Assembly (NCBI GenBank): GCA_964016885.1
Contig: OZ024742.1
Span: 355,621,882 to 355,685,881 of the forward strand
Direction of reading: 5' to 3'
Length of the DNA: 64,000 bases
Origin: Eledone cirrhosa
Lineage: Eukaryota > Mollusca > Cephalopoda > Octopoda > Eledonidae
The position numbers were made by a program, and so were the translations under genes. Shown here one piece after another: positions 11,316 to 21,048 of the stretch; position 1 is the stretch's first letter, and the number at the start of each line of letters is the position of its first letter. Under the pieces are notes generated by a model. The model had not been told where the DNA came from. It was given only the letters and a program-made list of their open reading frames with translations, and made no database searches.

Positions 11316-11321
<6 letters not shown>
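10958..11321. other. Unassigned sequence
   Basis: AT-rich DNA with no ORF, repeat end or RNA signature that I can recognise. Confidence 0.4.

Positions 11322-11394
<73 letters not shown>
11322..11394. repeat. (TA)n microsatellite
   Basis: An uninterrupted run of TA dinucleotides, about 36 units. The Tyr-Ile reading frames across it are artefacts. Confidence 0.95.
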
Positions 11395-11398
<4 letters not shown>

Positions 11399-11471
11399 TA
11401 AGCAAAGAATCGCTGCTTTCACACTTAACGGGATCTTATTCGCATTTATTATTATTATTGGTATATATAAA

Positions 11472-11757
<286 letters not shown>

Positions 11758-11780
11758 AATTATTATTATTATTATTATTA
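11758..11780. repeat. (TTA)n at the 3' end of an R4-b element
   Basis: About seven TTA units directly abut the 3' end of the - strand R4-b copy at 11781; in element orientation this is (TAA)n. Confidence 0.9.
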
Positions 11781-11924
11781 CAGTTCCATTTATCTTGCTT
11801 TATGTTCATACGAGTTATCACCAAGTCACAACTATTGACCTCAAGAGACAACAAGGTCCGCCATGTTCAAGAAAGAACATACATATTCACACATGCATCT
11901 TTAGTGTTTAGACTTGTGATGTAC

Positions 11925-14900
11925 TTATATTGACAGAATCTTCCTTAGTATATGGGCAGTTCCCATTAGTACTATCTTTTGTATTTCTCCTATACGCGGG
12001 TTTCCTGGGATTTGCGATATATAATCATTAGACCCCTTAGGTATCATTCCCAAAGCACCTACAACCACTGGTATTGTTTTAGTTCTCAATTTCCACATTT
12101 TTCCAATTTCTATCTCCAGGTCCTTATACTTGCTCAATTTTTCAAATGTTTTTATAGATACATTCTTGTCTATTGGAACAGACATATCAATTAGCAGGCA
12201 TACCCTGTTTTGAAAGTCTGTCAATGTTATATCAGGTCTATTTGCATCTATTTTTCGGTCTGTTTGGATGCTAAAGTTCCACAAGATTGAGATGTGATCT
12301 TTTTCAAGTATGGGAGGTGGTTGATGCTCCCACCAATTCTTTTGATGGGGCAGGTCAAAATGCTTACACATTATCCAATGTATGTATTGTGCAGCTCTGT
12401 CATGCCTGTTTAGGTATTCGGTTGGAGCTATAGGACTGCACATTGAAATTATATGGTCAATGGTCTCTGGTTGTTTTTTGCATACACGGCATAATGGGCT
12501 GCACCTATTTTTTATTATGTTGGCTTGGTAATTTTTTGTTGGCAGACACTGATCTTGTGCCGATATAATCAGTCCTTCAGTCTCCGATTTCAGTCCAGAG
12601 GATGCCAACCACTGATGGGTTAAAGTTTTGTCAACATCAGGATTGTTAGCTCGCTCTGGGTATTTTCCATACAGAGGCTTTTCTTGCCATTTCTTAGCCA
12701 GTTTCTGTAGCAGTTCTTTCTTTGCAGTTACTTTTACCTGCTTTGCTTTTTCTGTGTTTTCCATTTCAGCAGTAAATGGGACTTCTGAAATTTGTAGTCC
12801 ATTACTGTATCTTTGTGCATCTTTGGTAATGGAATATGATCTTTTGATGCTTTCGTGTTTCAAAACGAGTTTGATCATCCAATCATGTGATTCCCTTAGA
12901 TATGTAGATAATCCAATTGTTGCAGTTTTCAACGCAATGTCGAACTGGATTAACCCACGTCCTCCTTCTTTCCTAGGGAGATATATTCTATCTATATCTG
13001 CTTTAGGGTGATGCATTCTGTGCATGGTTAAGAATTTTCGAATTTTTGTATCGAGCCTACGGATCTCTGTGCTTGACCAGTTGATGACATTGTAACTGTA
13101 GGTTACTACTGGTATGGCAAGCGTGTTTATGCCATCGATCCTATTCCGTGCATTCAATTCCGTTTTTAAGATTGCTCTCACTCTGCGGTAAAATTCCTTC
13201 CTTATCCTTTCCCTCATTGTCGAGTGCTTGATTCCATCTCCTTCACAAACACCTAGATATTTGTAAGTTTTTTCTTGATCAAGTTCTCTTATCACGTTCC
13301 CCCGATCAAGATTAATGTCTGAACTCTTCAGCAGCTTTCCTCTGGTGAACGTTGCTTTGGCGCATTTATCTAGTCCAAACTCCATTTTAATGTCATCACT
13401 GAACTGCTTCACAGTGGATAATAGCCCTTGCAATTGTTCATGATTTTTTCAAATAGTTTCAGGTCATTCAAGTAGAACAAGTGATTAATGGTTTTGTCAT
13501 AGACTTTATATCCATGTTTTGTTTCATTGAGCATTTTAATTAATGGTATAAGTGCGATGCAGAATAAAAGCGGTGATAAAGAGTCACCCTGAAAAATTCC
13601 ACCCTTAATATTAACTTTCCAGCTTCCAGTGATTTTGTTTCACTATTCAAAGGGAGTGTCGTTTTCCATGTCTTCATACTGAATGACAAAAACCTCCTGA
13701 CAACGGGGGATACTTTGAAAATCTCCAAACATTTTTCAATCCAACTGTGTGGCAAACTATCAAATGCTTTTTTATAATCTATCCAAGCAATCGATAGATT
13801 TTTGTGTCTATTACGACAATCTTCCAGTATCATTTTGTTAACCAGAAGCTGATCCTTACAGCCATATGAGCCTCGTTTACACCCTTTCTGCTCAATGGGA
13901 AATAGGTCATTTGTTATCAGGTGGTCATATGTGTATTCAGTTAGGACTGATGTTAAAATGTTATACATTGTGGTCAAGCAAGTTATCGGTCTGTAATTTT
14001 TGGGATTGTTTGTCTCATCATTCTTCGGAAGCAGGAATGTAATGCCGTTAACTAGCCATGAAGGTATCTTTTCTGGCTCCTTAACTATTTCATTGTAAAG
14101 TTGGGCTAACAGCTCATGAGACTCTGTGAAGGCATTTATCCAAAAGTTTTGTATTTTGTCTTTTCCTGGGGATTTCCATTTGCTGGTTTTTCTTAGAGCC
14201 AAGCGCAACTGTTCAACTGTTATATTTTCCCATGTTTGTTCCTCAAGGTGAGCTGTATCTTTCATTTGTTTGTCTATCCATGAGGCATGTATGTTATGAA
14301 CTTTTTCTTCGGCCCAGATCTTTTCCCAGAATTCTTGCACTTCCTCCTTGGGTGGTATTGATTTAGCAGTTATTGTTGACTTACCAATTTTTCTGTAGAA
14401 GTTTCTTTGGTTGTTTTTGAACATATTATTGTCCTTATAGAATCTAGATCGTTTTTCAAAGCGCCTTATACGAGCAGCTTTGGCCGACACTTTTTGCTTG
14501 ATTATTTCTATCAGCATGTCTATGTTACAGGTTGATTTTATACTGTACTTTTTTTTCAATTTTCTAAGTTTAGTTTGTTTAACATGTTCACCTACTTTAT
14601 AGTTTGTTAAAATTTCTATGTCAGATCGGAGAAGGTTTATTTGGCGATTGATGTTATCTTGCCAAGTAGATTTCTTGTGGGAATTCCTTTGTTTTTTCAT
14701 CTTCACTCCACATAAGTGAGTGATGACTCTAGCCGATGCATAATAGAGATGATTTAAATCAGTAATGTTTAGTTTGTTTGTGATGATAATGTTTTTGAGA
14801 ATTATATTAGTCTTGTGTATTATCTTTTGGTTCTGTTTGGAGTTCTGGATCTTAGGGAGGGTGTCTCGTTGCCCCATGTCAGATTCTTTCATTTTCATCC

Positions 14901-15561
14901 ATTCGATCATAATTTCATCCTTCAAGTTGGCAAGTTCATTCTCATTCATTTCTTTATCATTTACGATCTCATTATTTTCATTTGGAGTTTCATCCTGAGC
15001 ATGCACTCCCTCCACTTTTTCGATCCTTTCTTTAATTTTTTCTGTTGCCAGTGATACCGCCCCAACACTGGGATTCGAAGTGTTACAGTTTACCTCGTTT
15101 TCACTGACACATGTTTCATTTTCCCTTCGCTGACTTTGTGCTAATAGCTTGATCTGATCAATTTCTATATCAGTTAGTAACTTTTTTCTTACAATATTGG
15201 CTAGTTTGTTGCTGTCAATATAGCCTCTGTTTTCGGGATGTTTCTTTTTCCAGTTGATATATGTCTGTTCTGTATACGATGTATTTGATGGGTAGTACAT
15301 GGCAGTGTAGAAAGCCTCAAGGACTTCTTTATGATCTTCCCTTGACCATTTTTCTCTCTTTTTCTTTGGATTTCTTGGTGGTGAGCATGGAGGGCCAACA
15401 GTAGGAGTATTCCGGTTATGGGAGGTCTCCAGCTCCGAAGTGATGGGAAGGTTTGAACCATTAGCTGATTTTTCGACCCCAGTCTGGTTCCTCTCAGAGG
15501 GACGCGGCCCTGTTTTACCCGGGTGACGGCCGATCCGGTATGAGATTTTATCATTAGACAT
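11925..15561 (-). pseudogene. R4-b polyprotein (SANT-RT-RLE) of Rb1, inactivated
   Basis: Starts MSNDKISYRIGRHPG at 15561. Near residue 75 is a SANT/Myb-like segment (REKWSREDHKEVLEAFY), likely DNA-binding. The RT then has [42 protein letters not shown] and a damaged catalytic box. A missing base near 13610 shifts frame, the YMDD codons near 13480 now read YLND, and a second one-base loss follows at about 13455. Downstream the frame is open from 13433: KTYKYLGVCEGDGIKH, the CCHC motif C-R-V-C-KKQPETIDHI-ISMC, and the RLE core NRPDITLTDFQNRVCLLIDM with CPFD replaced by VPID. The loss of the first catalytic Asp alone should kill the RT. Confidence 0.8.
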
Positions 15562-15706
15562 TTACTTTATTTTGTCGCGTTTTATCCTTATTCGCCAAGG
15601 GGTAATCATTTCGTGTTACCACATCTAGAACGAGTGTCAACTAAGACTAGAGGCGTCGTTCTCCCCTAGAGACACGGCTATTCCCCGCCGGCCGCCATCC
15701 CGGTAT
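15562..15706 (-). promoter_or_regulatory. GC-rich 5' leader of R4-b element Rb1
   Basis: In element orientation it begins CCGGGATGGCGGCCGGCGGG and runs to the start codon through GACTTAGTTGACACTCG-like and CCCCTTGGCGAATAAGG blocks. The same leader is kept in Rb2 (43782-43924) with few changes. It is the most GC-rich part of an otherwise AT-rich element, so it is a candidate for a structured RNA 5' end or internal promoter; neither is shown by the sequence alone. Confidence 0.4.
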
Positions 15707-15813
15707 TTCTTGGTCGCGGGGTTTTCTTTTTGTTGTTTTTTTTTAAATTGTTATTATCATGAGTGGTTCCTTAATGTGAGCATTGCGTGGCTTAAGAATG
15801 AAATTATTAATAA

Positions 15814-15862
15814 TTGTCTCCACTCCAGGCACAAGGCCAGCAATCACCCAGTGCATTACAAT
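15814..15862 (-). mobile_element. SINE 3' tail fragment
   Basis: Complement of the tail CACTGGGTGATTGCTGGCCT with TGTGCCTGGAGTGGAGAC: about 50 bases of the tRNA-derived SINE, strongly 5' truncated. Confidence 0.6.
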
Positions 15863-15902
15863 AATATAATATACTTTTTGTTGTGGTTGGCTGTTATTGT
15901 TG

Positions 15903-15973
15903 TTGGCTATGTCGGTGGTGGTGCCGGGGCTGTGTCGGTGGTGGTGCCGGGGCTATGTCGGTGGTGGTGCCGG

Positions 15974-15974
<1 letters not shown>
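15903..15974. repeat. 24-bp minisatellite, three units
   Basis: Three nearly perfect tandem copies of a 24-base unit containing GTCGGTGGTGGTGCCGGGGC, GC-rich against the background, immediately before (TTA)n. Confidence 0.85.
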
Positions 15975-16012
<38 letters not shown>

Positions 16013-16024
16013 GTTATTGTTATT
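15975..16024. repeat. (TTA)n at the 3' end of an R4-a element
   Basis: About 12 TTA units, then TTGTTATTGTTATT, then the R4-a 3' end CCTTGAATCTCAG. The imperfect TTGTTATTGTTATT segment is identical next to Ra3 (43975-43988), so it is probably copied with the element rather than pre-existing. Confidence 0.9.
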
Positions 16025-17927
16025 CCTTGAATCTCAGTCATTGATGTTGGTTAACTGGAAAGTCCGTTGGATTGAATATCAAGCCACTACCTGCAGCCTC
16101 AGATATTCAGGACGAATCGGAGGGTTCTTGCCGTTCCAAGCAAGCATGCCTTTTGAAGCGTTCCAAAAAGCGTGAAGGGGCCGATTTTCTTTAACCATCC
16201 CTGGAAACCTTTGGAGATAGTCCCCAGTGCGCCTATGACAATCGGGATCACTTTGACTTCATGGCAGTTCCAAATCCTTTTCACCTCCCACTTTAGGTCC
16301 TGGTATCGGTTAATTTTCTCCCTCTCCTTCTCTTGCACTCTCGTGTCGAACGGGCAGGCCACATCCACAATCAGGCACGATCTTTTTTCTTTGTCCACAA
16401 CCACCAGGTCAGGTCTATTGTGTTCCAGTTTTTTGTCCGTCTGTATCCTAAAATCCCACAGCACCTTCACCTGACTGTTCTCCATCACCGCCTCTGGCCT
16501 ATGCTCATACCATTTCTCAGAATGTGGTAGATTGTTTACTTTGCACAGGTGCCAGTGGATCACCCTGCCCATCACATCATGTCTCCAGCCCTTATAGTGG
16601 GTCTGGGCTAGGTGTTTACACTCGGACACAATGTGAGCCACAGTCTCCTCTCTCTCTCCACAGATCCTGCACAGTGGGCTAGCCTCCTCCTTGTAGATAT
16701 GGTGCTTCAACCACTTCGTTTTGAGGGCCTGCTCCTGCGCAGCCATTAGCATTCCTTCTGTAGCCTTTTTGAGGTCTCCTCTTCTCAACCAGTTCCATGT
16801 CTGTGGATCTCTAAATTCAGTTTTCTCAAAGAAGGTACTATGAAGGGATTTTCCCTTAAGGCTGCTCTTCCTCCTTGATGTTATTTCCTCCTTGGGTATC
16901 CCCTGGCCTACTGTCCCCTCCTTCAGTACAGCTCTGAGCATTGGCTCCTTACTATAGGTCACGTATTTGTATAGGTTGTTTTTCTCCATCTGAACACAGT
17001 CCTCTATGCTGATAAGACCTCTTCCACCCTCAGATCTCCTTAGGTAGAGTCTATCGACATCACTCCTCTTGTGGAACATGTTGTAGATAGTCAATAGCTT
17101 CCTAGTCTTCCTATCCATTTCTTTTTGTTCAGCAACATTCCATCTCAGAATTCCCGCACTGTACCTAATAATAGACACAGCTCGGGAATTTACTGCGCTT
17201 ATGGCATTTCTGCTGTTCAGATGTGACTTCAATACGCTCCTTACTCTCCGAATGTATTCAGTTCTTAACAATTCCTTCATTTTTTTGTTCTTTATGCCAT
17301 CAGCCTCCAGAACGCCCAAATACTTGTATCCTTCCTCAGAGTCAATTTCCTTTATCATCTCACCTGTTGGTATCTGGATCCCGTTACTTCTGCTCAACCT
17401 ACCCCTCCTCATCACAATGACTCCACATTTACCAATACCAAACTGCATACATATACCACTGCTGAAAATACGGACAGTGTCAACAAGCACATCCAACTCC
17501 TTCTCACTTTTCCCGAAGAGCTTAAGATCGTCCATGAAGAGGAGGTGATTGATGGTAAGCTCTCCCCTTCCCAACTTGTATCCTGCTCTCACTTTTCGCA
17601 GCATAATGGTCAAGGGCATCAGGGCAAGGACAAACAACAGAGGGGACAGGCTATCTCCCTGGAAGATACCTCTCTTGATCTTCACGCTTCCCAAGGATAC
17701 TCCAGTTGATGTCAACTCTGTCTCCCAGGACCCCATACTCCTGCCCAGCAACTGTCTGATGTTATCTGCCACCCTGAAGATCTCCAGGCTTTTGGTGATC
17801 CAGGAATGTGGCACCATGTCAAATGCCTTTCTGTAGTCTATCCATCCCATGGCAAGATCAGTGTGTCTCCTCCTGCAATTCCTCATTACCATCTTATCAA
17901 TAAGCAACTGGTCCTTTGTACCACGTG

Positions 17928-17929
<2 letters not shown>
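16025..17929 (-). mobile_element. Ra1: R4-a element, 5' truncated
   Basis: The 3' half of an R4-a retrotransposon on the - strand. Its 3' UTR (16025-16098) and coding part match Ra3 (43989 onward) almost base for base. It ends abruptly at 17929 after GTACCACGTG and meets (ATT)n, the picture expected of incomplete target-primed reverse transcription into a (TAA)n tract. Confidence 0.85.
16099..17907 (-). pseudogene. R4-a RT/RLE C-terminal part of Ra1, still open
   Basis: A 602-codon uninterrupted frame beginning inside the RT ([17 protein letters not shown]) and ending with the element's natural stop TGA at 16099. It keeps the catalytic [10 protein letters not shown] and FMDDLKLFG boxes, the CCHC motif [18 protein letters not shown] and the RLE core [20 protein letters not shown]. 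By eye it differs from the intact Ra3 protein at only about 1% of residues. The SANT region and RT N terminus are missing through 5' truncation, so it cannot encode a whole protein; it is recorded as a young, truncated copy. Confidence 0.85.
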
Positions 17930-17960
<31 letters not shown>

Positions 17961-17980
17961 ATTATTATTATTATTATTAT
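17930..17980. repeat. (ATT)n inside R4-a sequence
   Basis: An ATT-unit tract with one interruption (ATAATT). It lies between Ra1 and a second R4-a fragment; about 180 bases of RT sequence are present on both sides, so it marks a join between two copies, not a simple expansion within one. Confidence 0.9.
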
Positions 17981-18754
17981 CTGCCACCTTGAAGATATCT
18001 AGGCTTTTGGTTATCCAAGAATGAGGTACAATGTCGAATGCCTTTTTGTAATCTATCCATCCCATGGCAAGACCAGTGTGTCTCCTCTTGCAATCCCTCA
18101 TTACCATATTATCAATAAGTAACTGGTCTTTTGTACCACGTGACTTCTTTTGACATCCTTTGTGTTCGTCCGGTAACAAGTTGTTTATGTGGAGGTGATG
18201 GTAGATTTCCTCAGACACAATGCTTGTTAACAGTTTTCACATTACGGACAGACATGTGATATGTCAATAGTTGGTAACATCATTACCCTTGATTCGGTCT
18301 TTCATTACCAGATATGTGGTACCTTTTGTCAACCACTCTGGTACCTCACCCGACATCATGCAGTCATTGAACAAGTTTGTCTGTTTTGGGTGGAGGGATG
18401 TTATATTTTTAATCCAATACCCCTGCACACCATCTGGGCCTGGTGATTTCTAGTTGGTTAACTTTTTGGCCTACCCTTTAAGAGTTTCAAATGTGATACT
18501 CAAATCAGATTGTTGGTGTGTTTTTCACTAATCTCCTTTTGTACTGTCTCAATCTACACTTCCTGACTATTATGTTCAACATCCTGTTCCAATATTCCTC
18601 TCCAGAATGTCTTAGTCTGCCCGGTCTCAGGGATCATGTATTTGCCTCGTTCTTTCCCTTCAAGCTGCCCAATCAAAATCTTCTGGTTGTTGTCAAACAT
18701 GGGGGTTCTTTCTATACTGGCTGACTCTGCTCTCATACGGCCTAATCTTTGCAC

Positions 18755-18756
<2 letters not shown>
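17981..18756 (-). pseudogene. Ra1b: internal R4-a fragment
   Basis: Codes in broken frames for the RT N-terminal half: [34 protein letters not shown] and, further 5', QKILIGQLEGKERGKYMIPE. Stops and shifts occur throughout. It is more divergent from Ra3 than Ra1 is, so it is an older copy. It has neither 3' UTR nor 5' end; both sides meet (ATT)n. Confidence 0.7.

Positions 18757-18813
<57 letters not shown>
18757..18813. repeat. (TTA)n between R4-a fragment and T3
   Basis: About 19 perfect trinucleotide units. The left edge is the R4-a fragment; the right edge is the exact 5' end of Tx1-like T3 (GGCGACCTACGTAGG). Confidence 0.95.
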
Positions 18814-19022
18814 GGCGACCTACGTAGGAAATCGTATTATCGTGAGCTCCGCAAAGGTTTGTTATTTCCGTTTGTTTAAAAATTGCCATTTATGGAAAAT
18901 TTTATTGTAAACTGTTTATAAGCACACATACATTGTTTTCCGAAAAGGACACCCAAAAAGATTGGGGCCTTGTGCCCAAAATTTTAACTTTTATTATTAT
19001 CCAAAAATTTCTTTGAAAGAAA
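18814..19022 (+). promoter_or_regulatory. 5' UTR of T3
   Basis: The leader begins GGCGACCTACGTAGGAAATC, shared with T2 (9790 leftwards) and T4 (51756). Near its end, TTGGGGCCTTGTGCCCAAAA followed by TTATTATTATCC resembles the 3' tail of the SINE family of this region. ORF1 starts at ATGG after a short A-rich stretch. An internal promoter is expected for such LINEs; no defined motif is seen. Confidence 0.5.
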
Positions 19023-21014
19023 ATGGCTAATTCCCCTCTGCACGAAGCAGCTGAAAGCCTTCCTCACAAAATAACAGCTCACACCGACACCACCATTCTA
19101 AATGTTACTACGTTTGCCAACACAAAAAAAAATATAAGCAGTAGCAATATTTTAAATTTGTCTCAGGCAGACATTCATTTCCCGCCATTACCAATGACTG
19201 CAGGTGTTAAACCCTCCACCACCACCACCACCGCGACAACCACCACCACCACCGCGACAACAGAAACAAAAGAAGAAAAAAATAAATTAACTCGTGACGT
19301 CGAAATGAAATCAAGCAAAATGGACTCTTCCCCACCAAAGACGACTGACGTCACCACCACCACAACTGAAAGTAAAATTAATATTAACGATAGCAACGAC
19401 AACAACAATGACATAATAAAACCGACCCTCAGTTTCGCCATCGTAGCAAAACAATTCGAAGCGTTCACGGTAACTCAAGAAGATTTAGAAAATGCCAAAC
19501 AAATGGTAAAGAAAGATGGGTACAGGGTCAGCCTCACCCCCCCCCCCCAACCCCCACGTAATAAAATGGAGCATCGGCGCCTGTGGACCGTGTCGTATAG
19601 AACAATGAATGTAAAATCGCGCCGAGAGGAACGGGCATCCGAGTCCCAAATCCAAAAAGCTTTGGGACATGTGTGGGCAAGAAAAACCCACATCAGACGT
19701 GGACAGAAGTATGGAACCGTGGATGTGTTCTTTGAAACACCAGAGGAGGCTAGAGAACACTCCATGGCCCCATTATGAAGTGACAACTTCACACTCGTCC
19801 CAAGCTATTGTGGCCAGAGACTCGTAAAGATCAGGGTGACCCACGTTCCACCGGCCATCGAAATTCCCTGGCTAATAGCGGCTGTCCTCGCCGGCATCGA
19901 AGCCAACACGAAAATAATAGCAGTAGCAAAAGAAAAGCAGGAAAACTGGTCCGGATCTGGGATGGAGCTCCTGATCCAAGCGGACCAAAAAAGCATTGAG
20001 GAGATCCCAGAGGTAATAGACCTCACTGACGGCAGCCACCCCACGGTAATTGTCGAGGGCAGAAGACCTAGGTGTGTCGTTTGTGGTGAAGGAACCCACC
20101 TAAGGGCTTTCTGCCCTCAGGCTAAAAGGTTGAGGCCACCTCTCCTAACCACCCCAGTGACACAACCATCAACACCACCAGTAGCAGAGATGGCAGCAAC
20201 AACTGTAGCAGAAACAATAGAAGCAACTATAACAGCAACAACCCCAGCAACAGTAGCAAAACCAACACCACTACCACCACCAGCAAAACCAACACCACCA
20301 CCACCCAACGCTTCAGAACTAGCACCAGCGCCTACACCATCTACCACACCACAACCAAAACTAACGGCTGTGGAGGATTTTCCACTCCCCGGCCTATCAC
20401 AACTGGAGACAGATTGTGACGACGAGGAGTGGGAAACGATATCCGGAAAAAAAAAAAGAAACCAAAAAAGAAAAAATTCTCTTCCTTCCCCCTCCAAAAA
20501 CAAAATACAGAGGGAAACAAATAAACTAAGAAACAAAAAAGTTAGGACAGATATGCCACCATCCACACCGGCATCACCAACCCCATCAACCCAAACACCA
20601 ACACCATCACCATCATTAACTCCAACACCACCATCACCTACACCACAAAAGTCACCAAAATGCGAAACAGAAACAAACCCACAACAAACGCAAACAAAAC
20701 AAAACAACCAAAACGATACACACTACACAGCATTAAATTTGAACAACAAGCAATTATAACAATACATCCAACACAACACCAGCATCACAGAAAAAGACTA
20801 CACAACAACCCCAAAATGCACACCACCACCACACATACAAATCACTCGCATCACACAGAAAACGTACATGACACTAAAACAAAAATTCCCCAAAGACATC
20901 GGAGACTTCCGACAAGCACTCTCCAGGAGGATTTATAAGGACATCCTTCCTGAGGAGGCCACAAGCAGTGAAAAGGATGGAAAAACTGTCCTTCCCCTAC
21001 GAGAAGTAAGGTAA
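19023..21014 (+). pseudogene. Tx1-like ORF1 of T3, two nonsense codons
   Basis: A 664-codon frame broken only by TGA at 19776-19778 (T4 has AGA) and TAA at 20757-20759 (T4 has TTA). Order: N-terminal ankyrin-like-looking start MANSPLHEAAESLPHK, Thr-rich tract, RRM-like core (YRTMNVKSRREERASESQIQ; GTVDVFFETPEEAREHSM), knuckle C-V-V-C-G-E-G-T-H-L-R-A-F-C at 20073-20114 (CX2CX4HX4C), a Pro/Thr-rich linker, an acidic segment LETDCDDEEWE, a Lys-rich run, and a C-terminal block ending LREVR. Predicted role: RNA-binding partner of ORF2 in the retrotransposition particle (family knowledge). Low-complexity C and A runs at 19540 and 20450 are length-variable between copies. Confidence 0.85.
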
Positions 21015-21048
21015 GTGGTCTTTCCCATCTTTTCCACTCCTTTTCAAC

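Larger units (their letters stand above)
11781..15706 (-). mobile_element. Rb1: R4/Dong-like RLE retrotransposon, subfamily b
   Basis: A single-ORF non-LTR element on the - strand with a C-terminal restriction-like endonuclease. The 3' UTR is 11781-11924, coding part 11925-15561, and GC-rich 5' leader 15562-15706. Rb2 (40005-43924) is a close relative, over 95% identical by eye. The (F/Y)MDDLKLF box, the CCHC motif before the RLE and the (TAA)n target fit the R4/Dong clade as known from Bombyx Dong, which is reported in TAA repeats. No (TTA)n is seen at its 5' side, where homology with Rb2 ends at 15706. Confidence 0.8.

Noticed and set aside
19776..19778. In-frame TGA in ORF1 of T3 as possible recoding
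   Set aside because: T4 has AGA at the same place, so this is a private nonsense mutation.
20440..20480. Programmed frameshift at the ORF1 Lys-rich A run
   Set aside because: Copies disagree in both directions because of run length; simple slippage mutation explains it, and no downstream stimulatory structure is evident.
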